Of a stretch of DNA of 64,000 nucleotides, positions 54,569 through 63,306 are shown piece after piece. This DNA is from a candidate division Zixibacteria bacterium RBG-1. Its GTDB lineage: Bacteria; Zixibacteria; MSB-5A5; DSPP01; RBG-1. The stretch's first letter is position 1. Each line of letters starts with the position of its first letter. The notes below the pieces were generated by a model that was not told the DNA's origin, did not search any database, and saw nothing but the letters and a program-made list of their open reading frames with translations. Both the position numbers and the translations under genes were made by a program. The stretch spans positions 1,172,001 through 1,236,000 of the forward strand of contig AUYT01000001.1 in NCBI GenBank assembly GCA_000447245.1, written 5' to 3'.

Positions 54569-55552
54569 TCATAAAGTAACCACTGCCGAACCCCAGGTGA
54601 AGCCAGCCCCGAAAGCTACCAGCAAGAGCTTCATCCCCGGTTTATATTTATCACCGTTTCTTATCTCATCTATCCCAATCGGAATAGAAGCCGAGGAAGT
54701 ATTACCATATCTATCAATATTGACATAGACTTTTTCCATAGGAAGCTTCAATCTCTTAGCCGTAGCAGTAATAATTCTCAAGTTGGCCTGATGAGGAACC
54801 AATATATCAATCTCGGAAGGATTGATTTTCGTCTGCTCTAAAATCTTCAAACTGGCGTCTTCCATCATCTCCACCGCGATTTTGAAAACTCCGTTTCCCT
54901 CCATTTTCAAATAATGCAACCTTTTATCCACAGATTCGTGGGAAGCCGGATGAAGAGAGCCGCCACCGGGCATCATCAACATATCCCCTAAACGGCCGTC
55001 TGCCGCTAAATAGGTTCCCAAAATCCCCTTTTTCTCCTTAGTCGCCTTTAACAGTACTGCTCCGGCGCCATCTCCAAATAACACGCAGGTGTTTCTATCG
55101 GTCCAGTCAGTTATCTTAGTCAGAATTTCAACTCCGATTAAAAGGATAATCTTGGCCTGTTCAGATTTAATCATGGCTTCAGCCACTTTTAAGCCATAAA
55201 TGAATCCGGTGCACCCGGCCCCTAAATCAAGAGCAGAGGCATTGATAGCCCCTATGTTTTTCTGCACCATACAGGCGGCGGAAGGGAAAGGCATATCTCC
55301 GGTAACAGTTGCCACTAAAATGACGTCGATTTGCTCCGGCTTAATCCCAGCTGCATTCAGGGCTTTCCAGGCGGCCTGGGTGGCTAAGGTAGAAGCAGTG
55401 GTTTTTTCATCCGCAATTCGGCGTTCTTTGATACCGGTCCGCTCCACAATCCACTGGTCGGAAGTGTCCACCATTTTTTCCAGATCGGAATTGGTCAACA
55501 CTTTCTCCGGCACAGCCGAGCCGGTTCCGATAATTTCGGGATATAAAGTCAT
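54569..55552 (-). CDS. fabH: Beta-ketoacyl-ACP synthase III
   Basis: The 327-residue enzyme starts fatty-acid synthesis from acetyl-CoA and malonyl-ACP. Catalytic Cys in LGAGCTGF, His in PHQANLRI and Asn in YGNTSSAS form the triad. WIVERTGIKERR is the usual N-terminal substrate loop. It is full length with GGTGGAG before the start. It faces prfB tail to tail and is a single gene here. Confidence 0.95.
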   Translation of the reverse strand: MTLYPEIIGTGSAVPEKVLTNSDLEKMVDTSDQWIVERTGIKERRIADEKTTASTLATQAAWKALNAAGIKPEQIDVILVATVTGDMPFPSAACMVQKNIGAINASALDLGAGCTGFIYGLKVAEAMIKSEQAKIILLIGVEILTKITDWTDRNTCVLFGDGAGAVLLKATKEKKGILGTYLAADGRLGDMLMMPGGGSLHPASHESVDKRLHYLKMEGNGVFKIAVEMMEDASLKILEQTKINPSEIDILVPHQANLRIITATAKRLKLPMEKVYVNIDRYGNTSSASIPIGIDEIRNGDKYKPGMKLLLVAFGAGFTWGSAVVTL

Positions 55553-55682
55553 ATTTTTATTTACACTCCACCTGTTTATTCCTCAAAAACAAATCTACGG
55601 AAAATTCAGGCATTTGTTTTAGCACTTCCAATTAAATAATAACCAGTTAAAGAATTGTCAAGAGAAATTTGCCAAGGACGGC

Positions 55683-56786
55683 TTATGGCTTATTCACAGA
55701 ACTGAGCGCTATCAAGTTTGTTTTATAACCTGAGCTCTTGCGATAGGTTTTGGTTTTGAGCTGTCCGCAGGCGGCCTGAATATCGACCCCTTTGCTGATT
55801 CTCAAAGTCACAGCCGGCGCACGGGGATATAAAATCTCTCTGAATCTGTTTACTCTTTCCATGGAAGGCCTGTCAAAGTCAGCATCGGCAATAGGGTTGT
55901 ACAAGATTAGATTAATCTTACAGGGAATTCCCTGAATTAATTTGGCTAATTTTAAAGCTATTTCTTCGGTGTCGTTAACACCCTTAATTAAAACATATTC
56001 AAAGGTTATTCTCTGTTTGCTACTTTTAGCATACAATTTGCCGGCTTCCAAAAGCGGCTTCAAAGGGAATTTTTTGGTAATGGGCATCAATTTTTTTCTC
56101 AACTCCTCTTCCGGAGAATGAAGTGAAATGGCCAATTTCACTTTGGGTAAATCCCGGGCTAACTGGTAAATTTTATCCGTCACCCCCGCCGTAGAAACCG
56201 TGATTCTTTTAGGGCTCAAACCTAATCCAAAATCCGAAGTCATAATTTTCAACGCTTTTAAAACATTATCATAATTTAAAAACGGCTCCCCCATCCCCAT
56301 AAAGACGATATTGTTAATATTTTCATTTTTAGGAATCTTATTTTTAATCTGAATAATCTGGTCCACAATCTCTCCGGCGGTCAGGTTTCTTTTATATCCC
56401 ATATACCCGGTAGCACAGAAAGCACAAGCCAGAGGACAGCCGACCTGGGAAGAAATACAGATTGTATTACGGTTCTTATCAAAGATAAAGACCGATTCGA
56501 TAGTTTCCTTATCCTCCAGCTCAAATAAAAACTTGATGGATTTATCCTGGGAAGTTTCGGTTTTGACAATTTTTAAATCAGAGACATAAGCGTCCTTAGC
56601 CAGTTTTTCCCGAAAACTTTTGGAAGCGTCGGTCATCTGTGAAAAGTCCGAAACCCTCTTTCCATAAATCCAGGAAGCCAGTTGTCTGGCACGGAAAGGT
56701 TTTTCCTTCCAGTCAGCCAGAAGCTTCTGGAAATCCTCCAGCCACAGACCTTTTAAGTTAAGCCGGGAATTAGTGTTGGGCCTCAT
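55683..56786 (-). CDS. rlmN: 23S rRNA/tRNA adenine C2 methyltransferase
   Basis: The 367-residue radical-SAM enzyme methylates A2503 of 23S rRNA and A37 of some tRNAs. QVGCPLACAFCATG carries the CxxxCxxC cluster, GMGEPF the SAM region, and the C-terminal CGQLKTK the methyl-carrying Cys. The promoter -10 lies only seven bases before the ATG, so the mRNA may be leaderless. It is full length. Confidence 0.94.
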   Translation of the reverse strand: MRPNTNSRLNLKGLWLEDFQKLLADWKEKPFRARQLASWIYGKRVSDFSQMTDASKSFREKLAKDAYVSDLKIVKTETSQDKSIKFLFELEDKETIESVFIFDKNRNTICISSQVGCPLACAFCATGYMGYKRNLTAGEIVDQIIQIKNKIPKNENINNIVFMGMGEPFLNYDNVLKALKIMTSDFGLGLSPKRITVSTAGVTDKIYQLARDLPKVKLAISLHSPEEELRKKLMPITKKFPLKPLLEAGKLYAKSSKQRITFEYVLIKGVNDTEEIALKLAKLIQGIPCKINLILYNPIADADFDRPSMERVNRFREILYPRAPAVTLRISKGVDIQAACGQLKTKTYRKSSGYKTNLIALSSVNKP

Positions 56787-56792
56787 AAAATT

Positions 56793-56820
56793 ATAATACG
56801 TACCCCTCCCTCAAAGTCAA
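56793..56820 (-). promoter_or_regulatory. Promoter of rlmN, possibly leaderless
   Basis: On the minus strand TTGACT (56820-56815), 16 bases, TATTAT (56798-56793); the ATG begins at 56786. Confidence 0.55.
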
Positions 56821-56843
56821 GCCGTTATCTTAACATTTTTATT

Positions 56844-56892
56844 ATAGTCAACAATAGTCAATAATGGTATTATTGTTGACCATTATTGACTA
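56844..56892. repeat. GTCAAYAATR palindromic repeat, third copy
   Basis: TAGTCAACAATAGTCAATAA on the left and TTATTGTTGACCATTATTGA followed by CTA on the right form a near-perfect inverted repeat of about 23 bp per arm between the divergent rlmN and receiver genes. The few mismatches are all transitions. Confidence 0.8.
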
Positions 56893-56941
56893 AAGTAAAC
56901 CGTGTTTCAGTCGAAAATTAGAGTATCACTTAGGAAAGAAT

Positions 56942-57343
56942 ATGGGAACACAAAAAATCAAGATCAAGGGTGCCAAAATCCTGGTAGTGGATGATGAGCC
57001 GGAATTGACCGAAATCGTAAAGGATTTTCTGGAGGGTTCCGGTTATATGGTCCAGACCGAAAACAGTTCCGATAAAGCCATTTCCACAGCCAAAAGCTAC
57101 CGGCCGGATTTAATCCTCCTGGATATTATGATGCCGGTTAAGGATGGCTACCAAATCTGCAAAGAAATAAAAAAAGACCCGGCTCTGCAAAACGTGCCGG
57201 TTATCTTTCTAACTGGAAAAGAAGCCCTGGAAGATAAGCAGAAAAGCTACCAAGTGGGGGGAGATTTATACATCAAGAAGCCGTTCTCCTGTGAATCACT
57301 ATTAGGGATTGTCAAGATGGTTCTAATCGCGGTAAATAAATAA
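56942..57343 (+). CDS. Single-domain response regulator
   Basis: A 133-residue stand-alone receiver domain with VVDDEPE, phospho-Asp in LLDIMMPVKDG, Thr in FLTGK and Lys in YIKKPFS. There is no output domain, so it acts through protein contacts or as a phospho-relay. It is divergent from rlmN. No partner kinase lies nearby. Confidence 0.92.
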   Translation: MGTQKIKIKGAKILVVDDEPELTEIVKDFLEGSGYMVQTENSSDKAISTAKSYRPDLILLDIMMPVKDGYQICKEIKKDPALQNVPVIFLTGKEALEDKQKSYQVGGDLYIKKPFSCESLLGIVKMVLIAVNK

Positions 57344-57399
57344 GCATCATTTATACTTGCCTTTTTAACTCCTCCTCTTATCTTTTTAAAAGCTTAATT

Positions 57400-58130
57400 A
57401 TGAAACTTGGGATAAAAGGATTTTTTTTATTTTTTATAGTCACCCTTATAGCCCTTTCTCAGGAGTTTCCCCAGCCCACTGGTTATGTCAACGATTTTGC
57501 CCGAATTTTAAGTCCCAGCACCATCGGAATTTTAGATGGCAGGATAGAGGGATTGCGGGAGAAAAATTCAGTAGAAATTGCAGTGGTTACTGTTCAGTCC
57601 ACCGGAGAGCTTCCCATTGAAGATTATGCTAATTTGCTCTTTCAGAAATGGGGAATAGGTCAAAAGGGAGCGGATAACGGGGTTTTACTTTTAGTTGCGG
57701 TCGGTGACCGGAAAGTCAGAATCGAACCGGGTTACGGCTTAGAGCCGATCTTGCCGGATGGTTTATGCGGAGAGATTATAAGAAACAGAATTTTGCCTGA
57801 ATTCAGAAAAGGGGATATTGATGCCGGAATTTTAGCCGGGGTGGAAGCGATTGAGGCGGTCGTTCAAAATAAATACACAGAAGGGAAACCGGCCGGTAAT
57901 AAAGCCAGACAGATTGTTCCGATTGGATTCATGGTTCTATTTTTTCTTTTAATTTTGTTCATCAGACTTAGCCGCAGAGGAATTTTGCCTTACACTATAT
58001 TTCTTCCGCCGGGCAGGAAAGGTTACAGGCGAGGAGGTTTCTGGTCCGGGGGGACTTTCGGGGGTGGGGGGTTTTTGGTGGGTTTGGCGGTGGTTCTTCA
58101 GGCGGAGGAGGGGCATCGGGGAGTTGGTGA
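57400..58130 (+). CDS. TPM-domain (YgcG-type) protein with apparent frameshift
   Basis: The signal peptide is followed by PQPTGYVNDFARILS, a TPM domain (about residues 25-160; VEIAVVTVQS, NGVLLLVAVGDRKVRIEPGYGLE) and a membrane helix (IVPIGFMVLFFLLILFIRL, about 170-189). The canonical Gly/Ser-rich end GFGGGSSGGGGASGSW and its TGA (58128-58130) is in a different frame from the TPM part. The shift falls in the G/T-rich run 58058-58080; one extra base there restores it. Read without the shift, the frame ends at 58170 with a nonsense tail. It may be an assembly error or a real frameshift. Confidence 0.8.
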
Positions 58131-58190
58131 TTTACTTCTTAATATTAGCAGTAAAAGCTCTCATTTATAGAAATATGCTTCAAAAAATTC

Positions 58191-58218
58191 TTGACAAAAA
58201 TAATCTAAGAGTTATGCT
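58191..58218 (+). promoter_or_regulatory. Putative promoter for the dockerin-subtilase pair
   Basis: TTGACA (58191-58196), 16 bases, TATGCT (58213-58218), 44 bases before the start. Confidence 0.5.
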
Positions 58219-58261
58219 TAAATAGGGGAAATATAGAAATGCTCCTTCCACGAGGAGAGAT

Positions 58262-58999
58262 ATGCAGAAGGTTTTATTAGTCATATTAGTTTTGCTTTTA
58301 GGTGGGATGGGGACAACCTATGCCCAAGACCCGGGTATTCCGGATACGGTTAATTTCGGGGAGTGCCAGAGCTATGTAATTGCTGAAGGGGATTCTCTGT
58401 ATGGGAAAGTAAAAGTTCCTTTGAGAATATTCAATGATGAAAGCTTGGGTATTATTGGGATTTGTCTAAAATGGGAGGGACCACTAAACTTTGATAGTGG
58501 CTTCTTTTACGGCAGTCGTGTGGATTCAATTGACGCGAGTAACTTTCCTTTTGATAATGACTCGAAGACCATTGCTATTACGGCGGGTAACTTCAGTGGA
58601 GGAGCAATCTTGCAGGATACGGGAGTATTTTTCTTCATGATCTTCCAAGTTTTTGATACTGGCATAGCTAAGATAGATACCCGTTTTGCTGTAGCCCCTG
58701 AATGTCCTTTTTACATTTATTCATCTCAAGATGAACAGATAATACCAGTTTTCGAAGCTAAACTGTTTAACTTAGTCAAATCAGAAACAATCCCTGGTGA
58801 TTTAAACGGCAATAACTTAGTCAATTCTGAAGATGTTATTATTTTAATAAATTTCCTTTTTAGGAACCAATATCAGGGGTTTCTTCTACCGGCAGCGGAT
58901 GTGAACTCTGATTGCAGGATAAGACTAAGTGATGTGATTTATTTGATAAACTTCATATTCAAAGCCAGTGAAAGACCAAAACCCGGATGTGCATTTTAG
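58262..58999 (+). CDS. Secreted cohesin-like/dockerin protein
   Basis: The 245-residue protein has GAGGAG before ATG, a signal peptide ending TYAQ, one beta-sandwich domain (about 30-165) with IGICLKWEGPLNFDSG and GVFFFMIFQVFDTG that recalls cohesin-like folds, and two dockerin repeats (GDLNGNNLVNSEDVI.LINFLF and ADVNSDCRIRLSDVI.LINFIF). Cohesin similarity is a guess. Its last 32 bases overlap the longest frame of the subtilase gene, but the preferred subtilase start is outside. Confidence 0.75.
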   Translation: MQKVLLVILVLLLGGMGTTYAQDPGIPDTVNFGECQSYVIAEGDSLYGKVKVPLRIFNDESLGIIGICLKWEGPLNFDSGFFYGSRVDSIDASNFPFDNDSKTIAITAGNFSGGAILQDTGVFFFMIFQVFDTGIAKIDTRFAVAPECPFYIYSSQDEQIIPVFEAKLFNLVKSETIPGDLNGNNLVNSEDVIILINFLFRNQYQGFLLPAADVNSDCRIRLSDVIYLINFIFKASERPKPGCAF

Positions 59000-59009
59000 T
59001 GAACTAAAC

Positions 59010-61448
59010 GTGAAAAAGCGCCTAATTGTCACGATTTCATCTCTTTTTGTTTTGATCCCCGCAATCGCATTTGCTCAATCAATTAATAGTAAACCTATTA
59101 AGGTAGGTGTCTGGAAGGGAATAGAAGGTAAATATGTAGCAGGTGAAATTTTGGTTAAGATAAAATCCAATGGAATCATTCAAAAGGTTGACAGTGCCTT
59201 TAGTTCTCTTGGCTTATCATATATAAAACATTTTGATGAAACTAAATGGGCACTTTTGAGCTATGATACCACTCTGAATATTTTTGATATAATAGATAAC
59301 AAATTATCACAAATCGAGGGGATAGAGGTAGCCGAGCCAAATGCAATAATAGAATCAGGATTTCAGCCAAACGATTCACTCTTAAGCTTACAATGGATGT
59401 TAAATAATGTTGGGCAGACCGGAGGGGCTCCAGATGCTGATATTGATGCTTTCGAAGCCTGGGATATAACCACAGGAGACCCAAACCTTATAATTGCTGT
59501 TTTAGACCAGGGAATTGCTTTAGACACAAATCCAATGACAGGTAAGGAAAGATTATGTAATCCAGACCTAAGCGATACAAATAAGTATATCCTTGGATAT
59601 AACTGTGTTTCTGACACAGTGTGCCATAGCGCGGAGAGTGTCTCAGTCAATGACAATCATAGCTGGATTTGGCATGGAACTCAAGTTACAAGTGTGCTTG
59701 CAGCGATGACAAATAATTCATATGGAATTGCCGGAGTAATCTGGAATTGTAAGATTTTGGTGATTAAAGCAGTGAACGATGCTGGAACAGGTGATTTGTT
59801 TAGATACTCCAACGCCATACGCAAAGCTTGTGATTCAGGAGCTAAAATCCTAAACTGTAGCAATGGACTCGCGGGATGGGCATCATCGACATTAGAAGAT
59901 GTGGTAGCTCATGCAGAAAGCTTGGGTTGCTTAATAGTCGCTATCACTGGAAACGAAGGCCAGATTGGTGGCGAGATGAGATACCCCGGCGGTTATGCGA
60001 CTTGGGGTGCAGACACATTGCTGCACCGTAACGGATACAGAAATGTAATATCAGTTGCTGCTACCACTAACAGCGACAGTATTAATCCCATTAGCAGTTA
60101 TGGTGACAGCTTACGCAAGGTAATAGTTACTGCACCTACTGGGAATAGGTCATTGATAACCTGCAGTGTTTTTTTTAGTCTACACCAAACTTCAGGCGCT
60201 GCCCCCGTTGTAAGCGGTGTCGCTGGTCTAATTCTTTCCCGTTTCCCTGGCATCTCGCCTGACTCAATCAGAACCATTATCGAAAACACCGCCGACAAAA
60301 TTTGGCAAGACCCAGCCAAAGCCGCTTATGCTAATTCCGGCACTATTTACCAAGACTGGCATTACAAATATGGCTTCGGCCGAGTCAACGCCTTTCGAGC
60401 CGTAACTTTAAAAACCCTCAAAGCCCCTCTGCTCGATTCCGCCAAAGTAGTCAGAGATGCCCAAGATACCACCAGCTGGATTAAATTATTCTGGACAGAC
60501 ATTTCTCTTGATGAAGATAGCTTCTGGATTTACCGAACCATTCTTGATACACCCTACCAGTTCAGCAAAGTCGCCTCCACCAAAAAAGACTCAATCACCT
60601 ACAAAGACCACAGAAATAATCTAATAGGGAGTGAAACCTATATCTACCGAGTCCGGACCTTTGAAGACACCTCACGCTCTGGCAATTTCAGCGACAGCGC
60701 CAAAGTGACCAATATCCCCAGATGGCCCCGATTCCTCACCGGCACATTCTTTCCCGACCCCTCCTGCGAAGAGGAACTTGGGATGATGGAATCGTTCGGG
60801 GAAATAGAACCAGAAGCTGCTCCGCCCCCCAACTGTAATAGCAACCTAATCCTGCTAACTTGGCGACCCCCTTCGCCACAAAAAGCTGGGACCATTTCAG
60901 AGTATAAAATCCACGTATTAGACAGAACCGGAAACGACAGCATTCATCAATGGGTCTCGGTTCCAGACACCTATTATTACTTCTGCATGTGTTACGGCAG
61001 GACCTACGATTTCTGGGTTCATACTAAAGACATATACGGGGTCCAGAGTATGGCCTCAAATAAAATCAGCGCAACGGGGACAGGCACAAATATCTGTTGT
61101 GCTGAACCACCTGAATCCAAAGCCCTAGTCCCGGATGAGCCCGTCAATGATGGAATTCGAAGAATACCGACAGAATTTTCCTTATCTCAAAACTATCCTA
61201 ATCCCTTCAATTTATCCACTCAAATTAAATACTCTCTCCCTCGAGATGCCAAGGTTCAGATTGTGATTTACAATATCTTAGGACAAAAAATTAAAAATTT
61301 CGACTTGGGTTATCAGACCGCAGGATATAGAAGTGTATTTTGGGATGGGAAAGATAATTCAGGCAATGAAGTTGGCAGTGGAATCTATTTTTATAGAATC
61401 GTGGCAGGAGAATTTAATGAAACTAAGAAAATGACTTTGCTTAAGTAA
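59010..61448 (+). CDS. Secreted subtilisin-like serine protease (S8) with FlgD/Por-like tail
   Basis: GTG 59010 is preferred because it opens a clean signal peptide (VKKRLIVTISSLFVLIPAIA); an upstream in-frame ATG at 58968 would precede it. The 812-residue protease has a propeptide, Asp in AVLDQGIAL, His in WHGTQVTSV, Asn of the oxyanion hole in TGNEGQ and Ser in QTSGAAPVVSG, where QTS replaces the common GTS. Fibronectin-like segments follow, then the tail FSLSQNYPNPFNLST ... SGIYFYRIVAG ending KKMTLLK. It lies 10 bases after the dockerin gene. Confidence 0.9.
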   Translation: MKKRLIVTISSLFVLIPAIAFAQSINSKPIKVGVWKGIEGKYVAGEILVKIKSNGIIQKVDSAFSSLGLSYIKHFDETKWALLSYDTTLNIFDIIDNKLSQIEGIEVAEPNAIIESGFQPNDSLLSLQWMLNNVGQTGGAPDADIDAFEAWDITTGDPNLIIAVLDQGIALDTNPMTGKERLCNPDLSDTNKYILGYNCVSDTVCHSAESVSVNDNHSWIWHGTQVTSVLAAMTNNSYGIAGVIWNCKILVIKAVNDAGTGDLFRYSNAIRKACDSGAKILNCSNGLAGWASSTLEDVVAHAESLGCLIVAITGNEGQIGGEMRYPGGYATWGADTLLHRNGYRNVISVAATTNSDSINPISSYGDSLRKVIVTAPTGNRSLITCSVFFSLHQTSGAAPVVSGVAGLILSRFPGISPDSIRTIIENTADKIWQDPAKAAYANSGTIYQDWHYKYGFGRVNAFRAVTLKTLKAPLLDSAKVVRDAQDTTSWIKLFWTDISLDEDSFWIYRTILDTPYQFSKVASTKKDSITYKDHRNNLIGSETYIYRVRTFEDTSRSGNFSDSAKVTNIPRWPRFLTGTFFPDPSCEEELGMMESFGEIEPEAAPPPNCNSNLILLTWRPPSPQKAGTISEYKIHVLDRTGNDSIHQWVSVPDTYYYFCMCYGRTYDFWVHTKDIYGVQSMASNKISATGTGTNICCAEPPESKALVPDEPVNDGIRRIPTEFSLSQNYPNPFNLSTQIKYSLPRDAKVQIVIYNILGQKIKNFDLGYQTAGYRSVFWDGKDNSGNEVGSGIYFYRIVAGEFNETKKMTLLK

Positions 61449-61469
61449 GTTTTGAGTGTTAAAACAAAA

Positions 61470-61500
61470 AAGCCGAGCAGAAAACTCGGCTTAATTTTCA
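61470..61500. terminator. Bidirectional intrinsic terminator
   Basis: AAGCCGAG (61470-61477) and CTCGGCTT (61485-61492) with an A-rich left flank and TTAATTTT right flank, serving the subtilase (plus) and DUF1573 (minus) transcripts. Confidence 0.88.
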
Positions 61501-61514
61501 ATAAAATTAAATTT

Positions 61515-62288
61515 TCACTTAGCTACTAAGGTCCCACTAATCGGTATCGTGATCCGATATTTATCCGAGCCATTCACCTCCAAAGTAGAATAAAGATTGA
61601 AATAACCGGGGGTGGCTTTTTTATCAATTCTGAAAATTATCTCGGTAGATTTTCCCGGCTCTAAATTGCTCTTTTTTATATCAATATCAACAACCTCTTT
61701 GGGTTTTTCTATTACCGACAGATTAATTTTTGTAATATCAGTATTAGATAATAAGATCCTTCGGATATCATTTTTTCCCACCTGAATCGAATCATAAAGC
61801 ACTTCTACCGGAGTAATCTTGAGGGTAGGAGATTCAGAACCGAGGTCAGCCGTAAAGTTTAAAGTCACAGAGGGATTTACCGGGTCGTTGGAAGTAATCG
61901 TCACACTTTTGTGTACCTTTCCTATAGTGTGTGAAGAATTAAGAGTAACTTCCAAATCTACTGACTCACCCGGAGCCAATTCCCTTTTCTTCAAAGGGGC
62001 TGATGTGCACCCTCAGGAAGGGGCGACATTGGTAATTCTTAAAGTGTCTTCTCCCATGTTTTTAATTTGAAAAATATGAGAAATCTTAGGCACCTTAGGG
62101 GTATATCCCCAATCCCAGCTATTGTTGGTAATATAGATTTTCGCCTTGGATATCGGTGCTGGAGCAATTTTTGTGCTATCATCGGAAGAGGCAGTAACCG
62201 CTAAGACGGCACAAAAGGAGGTCAATAAACCGGCTAAAATTAAATTCTGAATAAACTTTTTCGTTTTTATATCTCTATCCTCAGACAC
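61515..62288 (-). CDS. DUF1573 protein, in-frame UGA at a conserved Cys (candidate Sec or nonsense)
   Basis: Read through one UGA, this gives a 257-residue paralogue of the neighbouring DUF1573 gene. The part before the stop ends DTLRITNVAPS, then UGA at 62015-62013, then GCTSAPLKK. The paralogue has PSCGCTSAPLKK, so the UGA stands exactly for its C84. About 165 codons follow with no other stop and conservative changes only. Start GTG 62288 has no Shine-Dalgarno site; GAGGA is placed for an AUA at residue 7. A hairpin at 62001-61974 follows the UGA. No sel gene is in the window. Confidence 0.6.
61974..62001 (-). other. Candidate SECIS-like hairpin after the UGA
   Basis: On the mRNA AGCC pairs with GGCU and CCUUU with AAAGG, leaving the loop GAAGA and a five-base 3' bulge. 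The loop starts 20 bases after the UGA, within the range of bacterial SECIS elements. The paralogue sequence cannot form it. Confidence 0.3.
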
Positions 62289-62348
62289 AGAATCAGAGTT
62301 ATGGTTTTATCAACCTCAAAAATCTAAAAATTGTTTTACCTTGATGTT

Positions 62349-63098
62349 TCACTTAGCCACTAAAGTTCCTGAAATCGGTATGGTAACTCTATATTTATCC
62401 GAGCCGTTAATCTCTAAAGTGGAGCAGAGATTGAAATAACCCGGGGTAGCATTTTTGTCAACTCTGAAAATCATCTCGGTAGATTTCCCTGGCTCTAAGT
62501 TGCTCTTTTTCAGGTCTATGGCCACCATCTCCTTGGGCTTATCTACAAAAGCCAAATCAACTTTGGTAATGTCAGTGTTGAAAAGTAAAATCTTGCGGGT
62601 ATCATTTTTCCCCACCTGAACTGAATCATACAAGACCTCAACCGGAGTAAACCTGACTATAGGGCTTTCAATTCCGACGTTGGAGGTGAAATGTAAAACC
62701 AGAGAGGGAGTGGTGGGGTCATCGGAGTTGATAGTTACAGATTTACTTACCTTACCCATCATGTTCTTGGAATCAAATGAGACCTCTAGATCCGTTGCCT
62801 CTCCGGGAGCTAAGTTGTTCTTTTTCAGAGGAGCAGAAGTACAACCGCAGGAGGGTTTGACACTGGTGATTCTCAAAGTGTCTTCTCCCAGGTTTTGGAT
62901 CTTATAAATATGAGAAACTTTTATCCCCTTGGGCATGTAGCCGTAATCCCAATCGGTGTTGGGAACAAGGATTTTGGCTTTAGAGGGAAGGGGTGTGGGG
63001 GCGGTAATGACTTTGGTGGTATCTTGCTGGGCTGTAACCACAAAATAAGTCATCAACAATAAACTGAATAAAACCGTGATGCTAAATATCTTCTTCAT
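62349..63098 (-). CDS. Secreted DUF1573 family protein
   Basis: The 249-residue protein has GGAGG before ATG and a signal peptide (about 1-24). Two immunoglobulin-like (ASPM/SPD2/Hydin-type) domains follow; the first contains PSCGCT with C84 and C86. DUF1573 proteins are exported and common in FCB bacteria; function unknown. It is the first gene of a probable two-gene transcript with the UGA-containing paralogue 60 bases downstream. Confidence 0.88.
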   Translation of the reverse strand: MKKIFSITVLFSLLLMTYFVVTAQQDTTKVITAPTPLPSKAKILVPNTDWDYGYMPKGIKVSHIYKIQNLGEDTLRITSVKPSCGCTSAPLKKNNLAPGEATDLEVSFDSKNMMGKVSKSVTINSDDPTTPSLVLHFTSNVGIESPIVRFTPVEVLYDSVQVGKNDTRKILLFNTDITKVDLAFVDKPKEMVAIDLKKSNLEPGKSTEMIFRVDKNATPGYFNLCSTLEINGSDKYRVTIPISGTLVAK

Positions 63099-63119
63099 AT
63101 TTTATCCTCCGTTAACTAT

Positions 63120-63149
63120 ATAATATGTTAAATTTTCTTATTTTGTCAA
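63120..63149 (-). promoter_or_regulatory. Sigma-70 promoter for the DUF1573 pair
   Basis: On the minus strand TTGACA (63149-63144), 18 bases, TATTAT (63125-63120), 21 bases before the start codon. Confidence 0.6.
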
Positions 63150-63306
63150 GCGGTTTACCGTATTTTTTACCTATATATACGCAAAAGAATGCAGATTTGA
63201 GGGAGAGTGAGCAAAAATTTTACTGCCTGTAATGCTCATAAATTAGAGTGGCAAAATAGTTGCACTTTCCAGTAAGATTCATTTTATTACTCGAAAGATA
63301 AAATAT

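Noticed and set aside
62013-62015. Reassigned UGA genetic code
   Set aside because: Several intact genes end in TGA (for example the ROK kinase, archaemetzincin, nuoG and dcd), and prfB keeps its UGA frameshift site.
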